Shown: one piece after another, positions 26,220 through 35,201 of the stretch
Layout of the letters: every line of letters starts with the position of its first letter
How positions within the stretch are numbered: position 1 is the first letter of the stretch
Assembly (NCBI RefSeq): GCF_000612545.2
Contig: NZ_CP097800.1
Coordinates: 6,812,001-6,876,000 of the forward strand
DNA length: 64,000 nucleotides
Direction: 5' to 3'
From: Streptomyces sp. PCS3-D2
Lineage (GTDB): Bacteria > Actinomycetota > Actinomycetes > Streptomycetales > Streptomycetaceae
The notes under the pieces: generated by a model
The model's database searches: none
Told to the model about the DNA's origin: nothing
Seen by the model: only the letters and a program-made list of their open reading frames with translations
Made by a program: the position numbers and the translations under genes

Positions 26220-29200
26220 TCAGCGGGCCGCATCGGCGGTGTCCGTCCCGTCGGCCTCCAGCGCACCGAAGGCCTCGGCTGCCCGGACCGCTTCCGCACC
26301 GTGCTGCCCGTCCGCGGCGATCTTCTCGGCGAGCTCGGAGACCACCGGGTTCTGGAACACGGTCTTGACCGGTACCGGCACCCCGAGCAGCTGCCCCAGC
26401 AGCCCCGCGAGCCGGGTCCCGCTGAGCGAATCGCCGCCCAGGGTGAAGAAGTTGTCGCCGGGCGCCACCCCGTCCAGACCGAGGATGTCGGCGACGGCCG
26501 CGCACAGCACCAGCTCCAGCGCGCTGCCCGTCCCGTCCCCGCCCTCCCGTGCGGCCTCGTCGTCGGCGGACTGCCGGCTCCCGGCGGAGGAGGCCAGCCG
26601 CAGCCGGTCGACCTTGCCGTTGCGGGTCAGCGGCAGCTGGTCCAGCACGGTCAGCGTGGCGGGCACCATGGAGCCGGGCAGCTGCGCGGCGAGCCGCTCC
26701 AGCACCCGGTCCGCCGCGGCGGCATCGCCGTCGGCGCCGGCGACCACGAAGGCGTGCAGGCGCCGCACCCCGTGGGCGCTGGCGGGGGCCACCACCACGG
26801 CCGCCTCGACCTCCTCGTCCTGACGCAGCACGGCCTCGATCTCGCCCAGCTCGATCCGGTGGCCCTGGATCTTGACCTGGAAGTCGTCCCGGCCCAGGAT
26901 CTCGATGCTGCCGTCCGGCAGGTAGCGGCCCAGGTCGCCGGTCAGATAGGCGCGTTCGCCCGTCTCCGGCAGGCGCACGAAGCGGCTCGCGGTGCGATCG
27001 GCGTCGTTCCAGTAGCCGAGCGCGAGGCCGACGTCACTGGCCACGGCCATCTCGCCGACGACCCCGAGGGGGCGCTCGTACGCCGCGCCGTCGACGATGT
27101 AGTAGCGCTGGTTGGTGATCGGCTTGCCGTAGGGGATGCTCGTCCAGGACGGGTCGACCTCGCCGATCGGCTGGAACAGCGACCAGCAGATCGTCTCGGT
27201 CGGACCGCCCGAGCCCACGACCTGGATCCGCGGGCTCTGCGCGCGCAGCCGGTCCGGCAGGGTCAGCGGGATCCAGTCGCCGGAGAGCACCGACAGCCGC
27301 AGCGACTCCAGCGGCCGGCCGCCGCCGCGGCGCTCGCGCACCTCGGCCTCGCCGACGAGCAGCTCCATCAGGACGGGCACGGAGTTCCAGAGCGTGACCC
27401 GTTCCGTCTGCACCAGATCGGCCCAGACATCGGGTTCGGCGTGGTCGAACGGCGGCGGCACCACCACGGTCCCGCCCTGCGTGAGCACCCCGAAGACGTC
27501 GTAGATGGACGCGTCGAAGTGCAGCCCCGAGATGGCCAGCAGCCGGTCCCGTGCACCGACCTCGAAGCGTGCCGCGACGTCGCGGATCAGGTTGACCACA
27601 CCGATGTGGTCGACCATCACGCCCTTCGGCTCGCCCGTCGAGCCCGAGGTGAAGATCGTGTACGCGAGGTCCGCCGGAGTCTGCGCGGTGTCGGGCCGCG
27701 TGGCGGTGCCGGTCTCGAAGTCCTTGTCCACCCGATACCGGCGGGCGGTGGGCGGCCAGCTGATCCGGGACTCCAGCGAGGACTGCGTGAGGATCCGGTC
27801 GACCTTGGCCTCGGCCAGCAGCCGGCGCAGCCGCTCCGGCGGCACGGAGGCGTCCAGTGGCAGGTAGGCCGCGCCGGAGGCGAGGATCCCGTACACCGCG
27901 GCGTACTGCTCCCAGCCCTTCTCCATCACGACGGCGACCAGCTCGCCGGGAGCCGCCCCGTGCTCGCGCAGGGTGTGCCCGATCCGCCAGGCGTACGCGG
28001 CCAGCTCGGCATAGCTGAGCCGCCGCCCGGTGGCGTCCACCACGGCCTCCGCGTCGGGTGTGAGCTCGGCCTGCCGGGCGAACAGCTCGTGCAGGGTGGT
28101 GTACGGGATCTGCCCGGCGGTGTCGTTGACCTTGCGGCGCAGCTCCCGCTCGGCTGGCGGGATCAGGTCGAAGCGGGTGGTGTGCAGGCTGTCCGGGTCG
28201 TCGGTGAGCCGTTCCAGGAGGTCCACGTACACGCCGAAGGCGGCGTCGACGAACCCGGGAGCGAAGGCGCCGTCCACGAAGTCCCAGATGACGCGGAGCT
28301 CTCCGGCCAGTTCGCGCAGCTGCACGTCGAGCGTCACCTGCGGGGTCTGCGAGATCGAGTACACCTCCCGGCCCAGGTCCGTGACCGGCCGGCGCACCGG
28401 GTAGTCGAGCAGGCTGGTGACGACCACGGGCATCCCCGCCTGCGCGCCCACACCGTGCAGGCGGGTCAGCTCCCGCAGGACGCGCACGCCGTTGAAGGCC
28501 CCGTGCTCCACGTCGCGGGCGAGCTGGTCGCGCAGGGCGTGTGCGCGGTCCAGGAAGGTCGCGCCGGAACCGTCGGCGGCGAGCATCACCGCATTGGTGA
28601 AGTCGCCGAGCACGCCGGTGATGTCCGGGTGCACGGCCGGGCGCTGGAAGACCGGGTAGTTGATCGTGAAGTCGGACTCCTCCGCCCAGGCCCGGACCAC
28701 CTCGGCGAAGGCCGCGGTGAGCAGCACCGACGGGGTCAGGCCCGCTCCGTGCGCCCGCGCGGAGAACTGCTGCCAGTCGGCGGGGGAGAGACGGTGCTCG
28801 CGCCGGTCGAAGCGGACTTCGCCGGTGTCCCCGCCGGAGCCGCCGGTGGGCAGCGACGGGGCCGGCGGCAGGGTGGGCACGCGCTCCACCCAGTAGTCGC
28901 GCGCGGCGCGAAAGGCCTCGGTGTGCGGCAGGGCCTCGGCGCGCCAGCGGGCGTATTCGGCGAAGCCGATTCCGGGCTGGGGGAGTTCCGCCTCCGGGTT
29001 CTCGTACAGGTCGACCAGCTCGGGGAAGAGCACCTGGAAGGCGCTGGAGGCGTCCAGCACCTGCAGGTCGATCCCCAGGTGGACGCGGCCGAGGTTCTCG
29101 GGGCCGCCCAGCCGGAAGATCCGCAGGTCGAACAGCGGCCAGCTGCCCACCGGGAAGACCACGTGGCTCATCTCCTCGCGCAGGGCGGCGAGGTGCTCAC

Positions 29201-29510
29201 GGGCGGCAACGGCGGACAGGTGGCGCAGGTCCACGACCGGTATCTCGAACGGCAGCGGGTCGGACGGCACCCACTGGGTGCCGTCCGTGCTGCCGATCGC
29301 CCGGAGCATGTCGTGGCGAGCGACCACCCTGCGCCAGGCGGTGGCGAACCGCTCCGGGTCGAGGTCGGCGCGCTCCCACTCGAAGTATCCGTAGCAGCCG
29401 ATGCCGCCCATCTCGACGGCTTCGCCCCGCCCGATCATCAGTGCCTGCTGCGTCTCGGTCATCGGGAAGGACGCGGCACTGTCCGCGCGGGCGGGCAGGA
29501 GCTCGGTCAT
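26220..29510 (-). CDS. NRPS Cy-A-T (heterocyclization module)
   Basis: A 1096-residue NRPS. The Cy domain (about 15-445) has D148xxxxD153xxS156, which marks condensation plus ring closure of Ser, Thr or Cys to oxazoline or thiazoline. The A domain (about 470-975) has FTSGSTGEPKG at 621-631, Asp666 at the D235 position and catalytic Lys966 in NGKVDR. Its code reads D-A-Y-N-V-S-S-C-W-K, close in layout to cysteine codes (DLYNLSLIWK) but changed. The T serine is Ser1028 in LGGDSL. There is no TE. Size and order match the FmoA3-type Cy-A-PCP protein for 4-methyloxazoline formation, and the adjacent SHMT-like gene strengthens that comparison. Start ATG 29510 has GGAG seven bases upstream. Confidence 0.95.
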   Translation of the reverse strand: MTELLPARADSAASFPMTETQQALMIGRGEAVEMGGIGCYGYFEWERADLDPERFATAWRRVVARHDMLRAIGSTDGTQWVPSDPLPFEIPVVDLRHLSAVAAREHLAALREEMSHVVFPVGSWPLFDLRIFRLGGPENLGRVHLGIDLQVLDASSAFQVLFPELVDLYENPEAELPQPGIGFAEYARWRAEALPHTEAFRAARDYWVERVPTLPPAPSLPTGGSGGDTGEVRFDRREHRLSPADWQQFSARAHGAGLTPSVLLTAAFAEVVRAWAEESDFTINYPVFQRPAVHPDITGVLGDFTNAVMLAADGSGATFLDRAHALRDQLARDVEHGAFNGVRVLRELTRLHGVGAQAGMPVVVTSLLDYPVRRPVTDLGREVYSISQTPQVTLDVQLRELAGELRVIWDFVDGAFAPGFVDAAFGVYVDLLERLTDDPDSLHTTRFDLIPPAERELRRKVNDTAGQIPYTTLHELFARQAELTPDAEAVVDATGRRLSYAELAAYAWRIGHTLREHGAAPGELVAVVMEKGWEQYAAVYGILASGAAYLPLDASVPPERLRRLLAEAKVDRILTQSSLESRISWPPTARRYRVDKDFETGTATRPDTAQTPADLAYTIFTSGSTGEPKGVMVDHIGVVNLIRDVAARFEVGARDRLLAISGLHFDASIYDVFGVLTQGGTVVVPPPFDHAEPDVWADLVQTERVTLWNSVPVLMELLVGEAEVRERRGGGRPLESLRLSVLSGDWIPLTLPDRLRAQSPRIQVVGSGGPTETICWSLFQPIGEVDPSWTSIPYGKPITNQRYYIVDGAAYERPLGVVGEMAVASDVGLALGYWNDADRTASRFVRLPETGERAYLTGDLGRYLPDGSIEILGRDDFQVKIQGHRIELGEIEAVLRQDEEVEAAVVVAPASAHGVRRLHAFVVAGADGDAAAADRVLERLAAQLPGSMVPATLTVLDQLPLTRNGKVDRLRLASSAGSRQSADDEAAREGGDGTGSALELVLCAAVADILGLDGVAPGDNFFTLGGDSLSGTRLAGLLGQLLGVPVPVKTVFQNPVVSELAEKIAADGQHGAEAVRAAEAFGALEADGTDTADAAR

Positions 29511-29601
29511 GGTCCAACTCCATTCGGTGTTACGGGCCGTTGGCTGTTGCGTGCACGGGTGGATGCGGGCCGGGGACGCCCTGCTGCGGGGCAGGGCGAG
29601 G

Positions 29602-31488
29602 CTAGGGGCGGCGAGTTAGCCGCCGGTTATGCTCCGCGAGGCCGGCCGGCCCGCCGGACACCGGAGCCCGCCCCTGCGCCAGGGAGAGCGCGAAGAGGCG
29701 TACGAGCGGATGGAACAGGTAGCAGGGCTGGCCCCACTCGTCGGCGCCGCTCACCTCCAACAGGGCCGCGTCGGCGAGCGCCTCCAGCAGCCGCTCTGCC
29801 TCCGCCTCCGGCAGGTCCAGTGCCGTCGCCGCCTCGGCGGCCGGGAAGGGCAGCGCTCCCAGCGCGGCCAGCGCCGGGAACACCGCCCGCACCTCCGGTT
29901 CCAGGGCACGCCAGGACGGCAGCAGGGAGGTGTGCACGTCCAGGTCGCCGGAGTGCAGCTCACGCAGCCGGGTGACGGGGTCCGCCAGCCTGCGGGCCAG
30001 CCGGTCAGGAGTGCAGTGCGGCCGGGCCGCGATCCGGGTTCCGACGATCCGCAGCGCCAGGGGCAGGCCGGCGCAGTGCTCGACGATCGCGGAGGCGGCG
30101 CACGGGGCGGCCGCCACCCGGGCGGGGCCGGCCGCAGCGGCGAGGAGTTCCAGCGAGTCCCGCGGCTGCAAGGGGGCGAGGGCCACGGTGTGCGCCCCGG
30201 CCACCGTGGGCAGCGCCGTACGCCCTGTCACCAGTACGGCGGGCTCGGGGGTGTTGGGCAGCAGCGGGCCCAGCTGGGCGGCGCCCGAGGCGTTGTCCAG
30301 CACGATCAGCAGCCGCCTGCCCCGGGTCCGCTCCCGGTACAGGCGCACCAACTGGTCCTGGTCGTCGGCGGCCGGTACGTCGTCCATCGGGCCCAGCGCC
30401 CGCAGCAGAAGGCGCAGCACTCGGGCGGGGTGCCGCGGGGTACCGTCCGCGGCGCGCAGATCGGCGTACAACTGCCCGTCGGGGAAGTGTCGTTGGCAGC
30501 GGTGGGCCGCGTGCACGGCCAGGGCGGTCTTGCCCAGCCCCGCCATGCCGGTGACCAGCACCCGGCGGGGTCGTCCGGAGCTCTGCCGATCGGGGGCGAG
30601 CGCGCGGCACACCAGTTCCAGTTCCGGTCCCCGGCCTGTGAAGTCGACGGTGTCCGGCGGCAGCATCGCCGGGGTCGCGGCCGACGGTCCGGACGGCCGC
30701 GGCCGGGTGGCCGCGCGTACGGCGGGCGCGGCCACCGGCCGGCGGTCGAGTGTGCCGTCGAGCAGCGCCCGGTAGGTGGCCTGGAGCTCCTCGCCCGGAT
30801 TGATCCCGAGCTCGTCCGCCAGTACCGCGCGGCCGTGGTGGTAGAGGTGGATGGCGTCCGCCTGCCGTCCGGACCGGCACAGGGCGGTCATCAGCTGGCA
30901 GCGGATGCGCTCGCGCAACGGGAACTCGGCGACCAGCCCGGTGAGCTCACCGGTGATCTGCTCGTGCCGGCCGAGGGCGAGGTCCGCGGCGATGCGGTGC
31001 TCCAGGGTCACGGCCCGGGCCTCCGTCAGCCGCGGGGCCTCGGCGTCCGCGAGGTATTCCGTGGCGTTCGCGAACGGCTGGCCGTTCCACCGGGCCAGGG
31101 CGTCGCGCAGCAGCTCTCCGGCGCGTTCGTAGTCCTCTTTGACCAGTGCCTCGCGGCCGGCGAGCGCCAGCTTCTCGAATTCGTCCAGGTCGACGGTCGC
31201 ATTACCGATGCTCATGGCATATCCCGGCGGTCTGCGATCGATCGTCACATCGTCGCCGAGAATCTTGCGCAGGCGCGAAATATAGGTGTAGAGCTGTGCG
31301 CTGACCGTGGCCGGAGGCGCCCAGCCCCACAGCAGCCGGCACAGCCGATCGTCCGACACGACCTCTTCGCGGGCCAGGAGGAGCGCCGCGAGCACGGTGT
31401 GCAGCTTCGCTCCGGAGAACGCGACCCGGTGGCCGTCCCGCCGTACCTCTACTGGCCCGAGCACTCGGAATTCCATGTACCGCCCCAT
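29602..31488 (-). CDS. SARP-type regulator with BTAD and NB-ARC domains
   Basis: A 628-residue activator. Residues 1-100 form an OmpR-like winged helix, 100-250 a bacterial transcriptional activation domain, and an NTPase domain follows with P-loop GMAGLGKT at 314-321. SARPs bind heptad direct repeats and switch on antibiotic clusters. There is no long TPR tail, so it is shorter than AfsR. The gene is directly upstream of, and co-oriented with, the Cy-A-T operon, and is divergent from a small secreted-peptide gene. ATG 31488 has AGGA seven bases upstream; an in-frame ATG twelve bases later is also possible. It is the best candidate pathway-specific activator. Confidence 0.92.
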   Translation of the reverse strand: MGRYMEFRVLGPVEVRRDGHRVAFSGAKLHTVLAALLLAREEVVSDDRLCRLLWGWAPPATVSAQLYTYISRLRKILGDDVTIDRRPPGYAMSIGNATVDLDEFEKLALAGREALVKEDYERAGELLRDALARWNGQPFANATEYLADAEAPRLTEARAVTLEHRIAADLALGRHEQITGELTGLVAEFPLRERIRCQLMTALCRSGRQADAIHLYHHGRAVLADELGINPGEELQATYRALLDGTLDRRPVAAPAVRAATRPRPSGPSAATPAMLPPDTVDFTGRGPELELVCRALAPDRQSSGRPRRVLVTGMAGLGKTALAVHAAHRCQRHFPDGQLYADLRAADGTPRHPARVLRLLLRALGPMDDVPAADDQDQLVRLYRERTRGRRLLIVLDNASGAAQLGPLLPNTPEPAVLVTGRTALPTVAGAHTVALAPLQPRDSLELLAAAAGPARVAAAPCAASAIVEHCAGLPLALRIVGTRIAARPHCTPDRLARRLADPVTRLRELHSGDLDVHTSLLPSWRALEPEVRAVFPALAALGALPFPAAEAATALDLPEAEAERLLEALADAALLEVSGADEWGQPCYLFHPLVRLFALSLAQGRAPVSGGPAGLAEHNRRLTRRP

Positions 31489-31553
31489 CCGTGATTCCTG
31501 AGAAGAATCTTCGAACGAAGCTAGAAGAGTCCGTTGTCTCCTCGATATCGTGT

Positions 31554-31585
31554 CGATTTCGCGGTGTGCCCGGGTCGCGAAATCG
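31554..31585. promoter_or_regulatory. Perfect 10-bp inverted repeat in SARP/peptide intergenic region
   Basis: CGATTTCGCG and its complement CGCGAAATCG flank a twelve-base spacer, between the divergent SARP and small-peptide genes. The half-site centres lie about two helical turns apart, which suits a dimeric regulator. Hairpin formation in the peptide mRNA leader is the other possibility. A second smaller repeat CTTCG-AA-CGAAG lies at about 31509-31520, closer to the SARP start. Confidence 0.45.
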
Positions 31586-31677
31586 GTGGAACACGGAAGA
31601 GAAAGGAGCCGTCCCTACTGTTCCGTTCGTGCCGCAGCGAGCGGTGCAGAGATGATCCACCGAGAGGGGAACCCGAG

Positions 31678-31884
31678 ATGCGCAGCACCCGGACGGCGAA
31701 GACGACGGCCGCCTGCCTGGTCGTTCTTGCGGGAATGTTCGTGGGTACCGGGGCCGTCTCGGCCGTCACGGCGGACGGGGGCACGAGCGTCGTGGCGGAC
31801 GACATGCCGTGGGGGATCGTCAAGCCGGTGCACCCCTCGCACCCGGGCTCCGCCGGCACCCACGGCGACATGCCCTGGGGCTGA
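31678..31884 (+). CDS. Small secreted peptide with two DMPWG repeats
   Basis: A 68-residue protein from ATG 31678, with the ribosome site GAGGGGA eight bases upstream. Residues 1-7 are basic, 8-27 form a hydrophobic signal segment (ACLVVLAGMFVGTGAV), and an AxA-like cleavage site follows (VSAVTA, about residue 32). The mature part would be about 36 residues, rich in His, Pro and Gly, with DMPWG once in the middle and once as the very C-terminus. No cysteine is present in the mature part. I do not recognise a function. Its place divergent from the SARP gene and next to an NRPS cluster suggests a secreted signal or surface peptide, but this is inference. Confidence 0.75.
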   Translation: MRSTRTAKTTAACLVVLAGMFVGTGAVSAVTADGGTSVVADDMPWGIVKPVHPSHPGSAGTHGDMPWG

Positions 31885-31928
31885 CCGACGGCCGGCGCCC
31901 GCCCACGCACCGCACCACCGCGAACCCG

Positions 31929-31960
31929 CACCACCGCACCACCGCACCACCGCACCACCG
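31929..31960. repeat. Four tandem copies of CACCACCG
   Basis: Four perfect 8-bp units in the gap between the small-peptide gene and the end of the AfsR-like gene, with one further near-copy at about 31911-31920. It is a simple-sequence tract, non-coding as far as can be seen, and prone to slippage. Confidence 0.8.
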
Positions 31961-32016
31961 CAATCCCGCACTCGCGCGCATGCCGCCGCCGAGGCCCGAT
32001 CCGTACCGGACGGGCG

Positions 32017-35000
32017 TCAGTCCGCCGGATGCGCCAGCAGGGCCGTCAGTTCCTCCGGAGTGAAGGAACGATGCGGCAGCCCTCCGGACTCCCCACGGCC
32101 CGGTTCTCCCGCTGCCTCCCGCACGGCCGTCAGCAGCCGGCCCGCCTGCGCCCGCCAGGGCTGCGCGCCGACCTCGCCGAAGCCGGCACAGGCCCGCCGG
32201 AACCTCTCCGCCGCCTCCGCACAGCGGCCCCCGAGTGCGTCCACGCATCCGAGGTCCGTTTCCACCCGCGCGTAGAGAAACCGGTCCGCCAGCTCATCAG
32301 TGATCTCCAGGGCCTGTTGCAGCGTGTCCCCCGCCGCCTGCAGCAGGCCCTGGCTCCACTGCGTCTGCCCCAGACCCCGCAGCGCGTGGGCCTCGCCGAC
32401 CCGGTCGCCCTCACCGCGGGTGAGTCGCAGTACGGCGCCGAACGCCTTGCCGGCCTCACCCAGATCGCCCGCACGCAGCCGCACTTCGGCCAGCCGGTAC
32501 ACGCTCTGCGCCTCCGCCCGCACCGATCCGGTACGCCGGCTCAGTGCCACCGCCTGTTCCGCGAGCGGCAGCGCGGCCGACACGTTTCCCCGGTCCAGCT
32601 CGATCTGCGCCTGGAAGCCCAGCAGATGGGCCTCGTTCCCGATGTCGCCGGAGGCGTGGAAACCACTCAGGGCCGCCTCGCAGTACTCCAGCGCCCGCTC
32701 CCAGTCACCCTGGAAACGTGCGCACATGGCCAGGTTCCGCTGCGCGAGCGCCGCCCCGTCCAGGTCACCGGTGCTGCGCAACAGCCGCAGCGCGGCCATG
32801 TTCCAGCCCTCGGCCTGCTCGTAGCGCCGCTGGTAGATCGCCAGCGACCCCAGGAGCCGCAGCATCGTCGCCTCGCCCTGTTCGTCGCCGGCCCGCCGGG
32901 CCGAGGCCAGGGCCTGTTCGGCGCTGCGCTGCCAGTCCTCCAGGTAGTTCTTCGTCTCGAAGTGCGGAACCGCGCTCTCGGTCAGCATCCAGGCGTAGCC
33001 GGCCCGGCCCGTCTCCGCCGCCTGGGCCACCACGTCGGTCACCGCGGTGCGCTCCGACTCGAACCACTCCATCGGCGAGCCCAGCAGTTCCTCGGCGAGC
33101 TCGCCGAGGAAGCCGGGCGCGGGCGCCGCCGGCCGGCCCACCGGGAACCGCCTGCCGTCGATCCGCCGGTGCGCCTCCTCCGCCAGCCAGAGCCAGGCCC
33201 CGAAGGCCCGCTCCAGCGCGGCGTCCGTCTCCTCCTCCGGCTCGTCCGACTCCGCCCGCTCCCGGGCGAACAGCCGCAGCAGGTCCTGGAACCGGTAGCG
33301 GGCCGGCCGGCCCGGCGCCGCCTCCGCCACCTCCAGCAGCTGGGCGTCGACCAGGTGGTCGATCAGCTCCTCCGCGTGCCACACGCTGGTGTCCAGTACG
33401 GCCGCGCCCGCCCAGGCGGCGAAGTCCGCCGTGCGCAGCAGCCCGAGGCGCCGGTACATCCGGGCCGCCTCCGGCGGCAGGTCCCGGTAGGTGAGCCGGA
33501 AGCCGGCCCGCACCCCGCCCTCTCCCGGGCTCAGTACGTCGAGTCGGGACCGGTGGTCGCGCAGCCGCTCCACCAGGCTGCGCACGCTCAGGTTGGGCTT
33601 GGCCGCCAGCCGCGCTCCGGCGATCCGCAGTGCCAGCGGCAGGCAGTCGCAGAGCGCGCCGAGCTGCTCCACCGCCACCGGGTCGCTGCCGAACCGGTCC
33701 GCCCCGGCCAGTTTGATCAGGAGGGCGGTCGCCTCGGCCGGTTCCAGCATCCGCAGCCGGATGCTCAGCGCCGTGTAGTCGCCGGTCAGGTCACCCAGGT
33801 TCTCCCGGCTGGTGGCCAGCACCACGCTGCGTCCGCCGCCGGGCAGCAGGGGTCTGAGCTGTTGGAAGGAGCGTACGTTGTCCAGGACGATCAGCGTTTT
33901 GCGGGTGCTGAGCAGACTCCGCAGCAGTGAGGCCCGCTCGTCGGGGTCGGCCGGGACCTGGGGTGCGGCGATGCCGAGAGCGCGCAGGAAGCGGTCGAGC
34001 ACGGCGGCGGGGGACACCGGTGCCTGCTCCTCGTCGTATCCCCGCAGGTCGGCGAAGAGCTGACCGTCCGGGAACTGGTCGGCGACCTGGCTCGCCCAGT
34101 GCACCGCCAGTGCCGTCTTGCCCACCCCGCCCACGCCCACGATCGTCGCCAGGGCGGGGGTGTGCGGGTTGTACGGTTCCTTCAGCAGCCGGTCCAGCGA
34201 GGCCATCTCGCGTTGGCGCCCGGTGAACGCCATGACCCCGGCCGGGAGTTGCGCCGGAATCGTGTGCACGGCGGCGGGTGCGGGGGTGACCACGGCCGGG
34301 GGCCGGGTCAGTTCCGGTGAGTCCCGCAGGATCAGGTCGTGCAGCTGGCGCAGCCCCGGACCGGGCTCGATCCCGAGCTGCTCGGTCAGTAACCGGCGGC
34401 CGTGCAGGAAGACGTCGAGGGCCTCGGCCCGCTGGCCCGACCGGTACAGGGCGAGCATGAGGTGCTCGCGGCACTGCTCGCGCAGCGGGTGCCGGGCCAC
34501 CAGTTCCGTGAGTTCGCCGATCAGTACACGGTGCCGGCCCAGCTGGAGCATCAGCCCTGCGCGCTCCTCGATCAGCGTGAGCCTCACCTGTTCCAGGCGC
34601 GTCGCCTCGGCCTCCAGCCGGGACCCGGGCGTCTCGTCGAGCGCCGAGCCCCGCCAGATGCTGAGCGCCTCCTCGAACAGCGTGCAGGCCTCCTCGGTGC
34701 GGCCGTGCCGGGCGGCATCGCGGCCCTGGTCGGCCCGTTCCAGGAACTCCTGGACGTCGATGCGGTGCTCGCCCTTGGCCAGCAGGTAGCCGGGGGGAGA
34801 GGTGATCAGCAGGTCGGTCACTCCCGCCTGCTTGAAGGTCTTGCGCAGGGTGGCCACGCAGATCGCGATCTGGTTCCGCGCCGTCGCGGGAGGGGAATCC
34901 GGCCAGACGGCGTCCACCAGGGTGTCCACCGAGACGACGCGGTCGGCGTAGAGCACCAGCATCGCGAGGACGGTCGCCTGGCGCCGGCCGTTGATGCGCA

Positions 35001-35061
35001 AGGGGCCGTCCTCGGCCTGGACGAGCAGTGGCCCCAGCAGTCTGAAGACAAACCGATTCAA
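32017..35061 (-). CDS. AfsR-like SARP regulator (BTAD, NB-ARC, TPR)
   Basis: A 1014-residue regulator with the AfsR layout: winged helix (1-95), activation domain (97-245), NB-ARC NTPase with P-loop GVGGVGKT at 309-316 and LIVLDN as Walker B, then TPR-like helical repeats from about 640 to 960. It starts at TTG 35061, chosen because GGGGGA stands about five bases upstream and the SARP fold begins at once (FRLLGPL). It reads toward the cluster but is separated from the SARP gene by the divergent peptide gene. Large AfsR-type proteins integrate phosphorylation or nucleotide signals. Here it could be a second cluster regulator or a global one. Confidence 0.92.
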   Translation of the reverse strand: MNRFVFRLLGPLLVQAEDGPLRINGRRQATVLAMLVLYADRVVSVDTLVDAVWPDSPPATARNQIAICVATLRKTFKQAGVTDLLITSPPGYLLAKGEHRIDVQEFLERADQGRDAARHGRTEEACTLFEEALSIWRGSALDETPGSRLEAEATRLEQVRLTLIEERAGLMLQLGRHRVLIGELTELVARHPLREQCREHLMLALYRSGQRAEALDVFLHGRRLLTEQLGIEPGPGLRQLHDLILRDSPELTRPPAVVTPAPAAVHTIPAQLPAGVMAFTGRQREMASLDRLLKEPYNPHTPALATIVGVGGVGKTALAVHWASQVADQFPDGQLFADLRGYDEEQAPVSPAAVLDRFLRALGIAAPQVPADPDERASLLRSLLSTRKTLIVLDNVRSFQQLRPLLPGGGRSVVLATSRENLGDLTGDYTALSIRLRMLEPAEATALLIKLAGADRFGSDPVAVEQLGALCDCLPLALRIAGARLAAKPNLSVRSLVERLRDHRSRLDVLSPGEGGVRAGFRLTYRDLPPEAARMYRRLGLLRTADFAAWAGAAVLDTSVWHAEELIDHLVDAQLLEVAEAAPGRPARYRFQDLLRLFARERAESDEPEEETDAALERAFGAWLWLAEEAHRRIDGRRFPVGRPAAPAPGFLGELAEELLGSPMEWFESERTAVTDVVAQAAETGRAGYAWMLTESAVPHFETKNYLEDWQRSAEQALASARRAGDEQGEATMLRLLGSLAIYQRRYEQAEGWNMAALRLLRSTGDLDGAALAQRNLAMCARFQGDWERALEYCEAALSGFHASGDIGNEAHLLGFQAQIELDRGNVSAALPLAEQAVALSRRTGSVRAEAQSVYRLAEVRLRAGDLGEAGKAFGAVLRLTRGEGDRVGEAHALRGLGQTQWSQGLLQAAGDTLQQALEITDELADRFLYARVETDLGCVDALGGRCAEAAERFRRACAGFGEVGAQPWRAQAGRLLTAVREAAGEPGRGESGGLPHRSFTPEELTALLAHPAD

Positions 35062-35201
35062 CAGGTCCCCCGCCTTTGAAACCCCGCGTCAGGCGCGAAC
35101 GGTACCGCAAAGACGATTCCTCGGTGCAGTCAACCTTTGGGAAAATCACCGGCTGTTTCAGGCCAGCTTGTCCGTATAGGCGTAGAGCACCGGAGGGTTC
35201 A

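Noticed and set aside
31911-31960. CACCACCG repeats as a possible CRISPR array
   Set aside because: Units are 8 bp and directly adjacent with no spacers; it is simple sequence.
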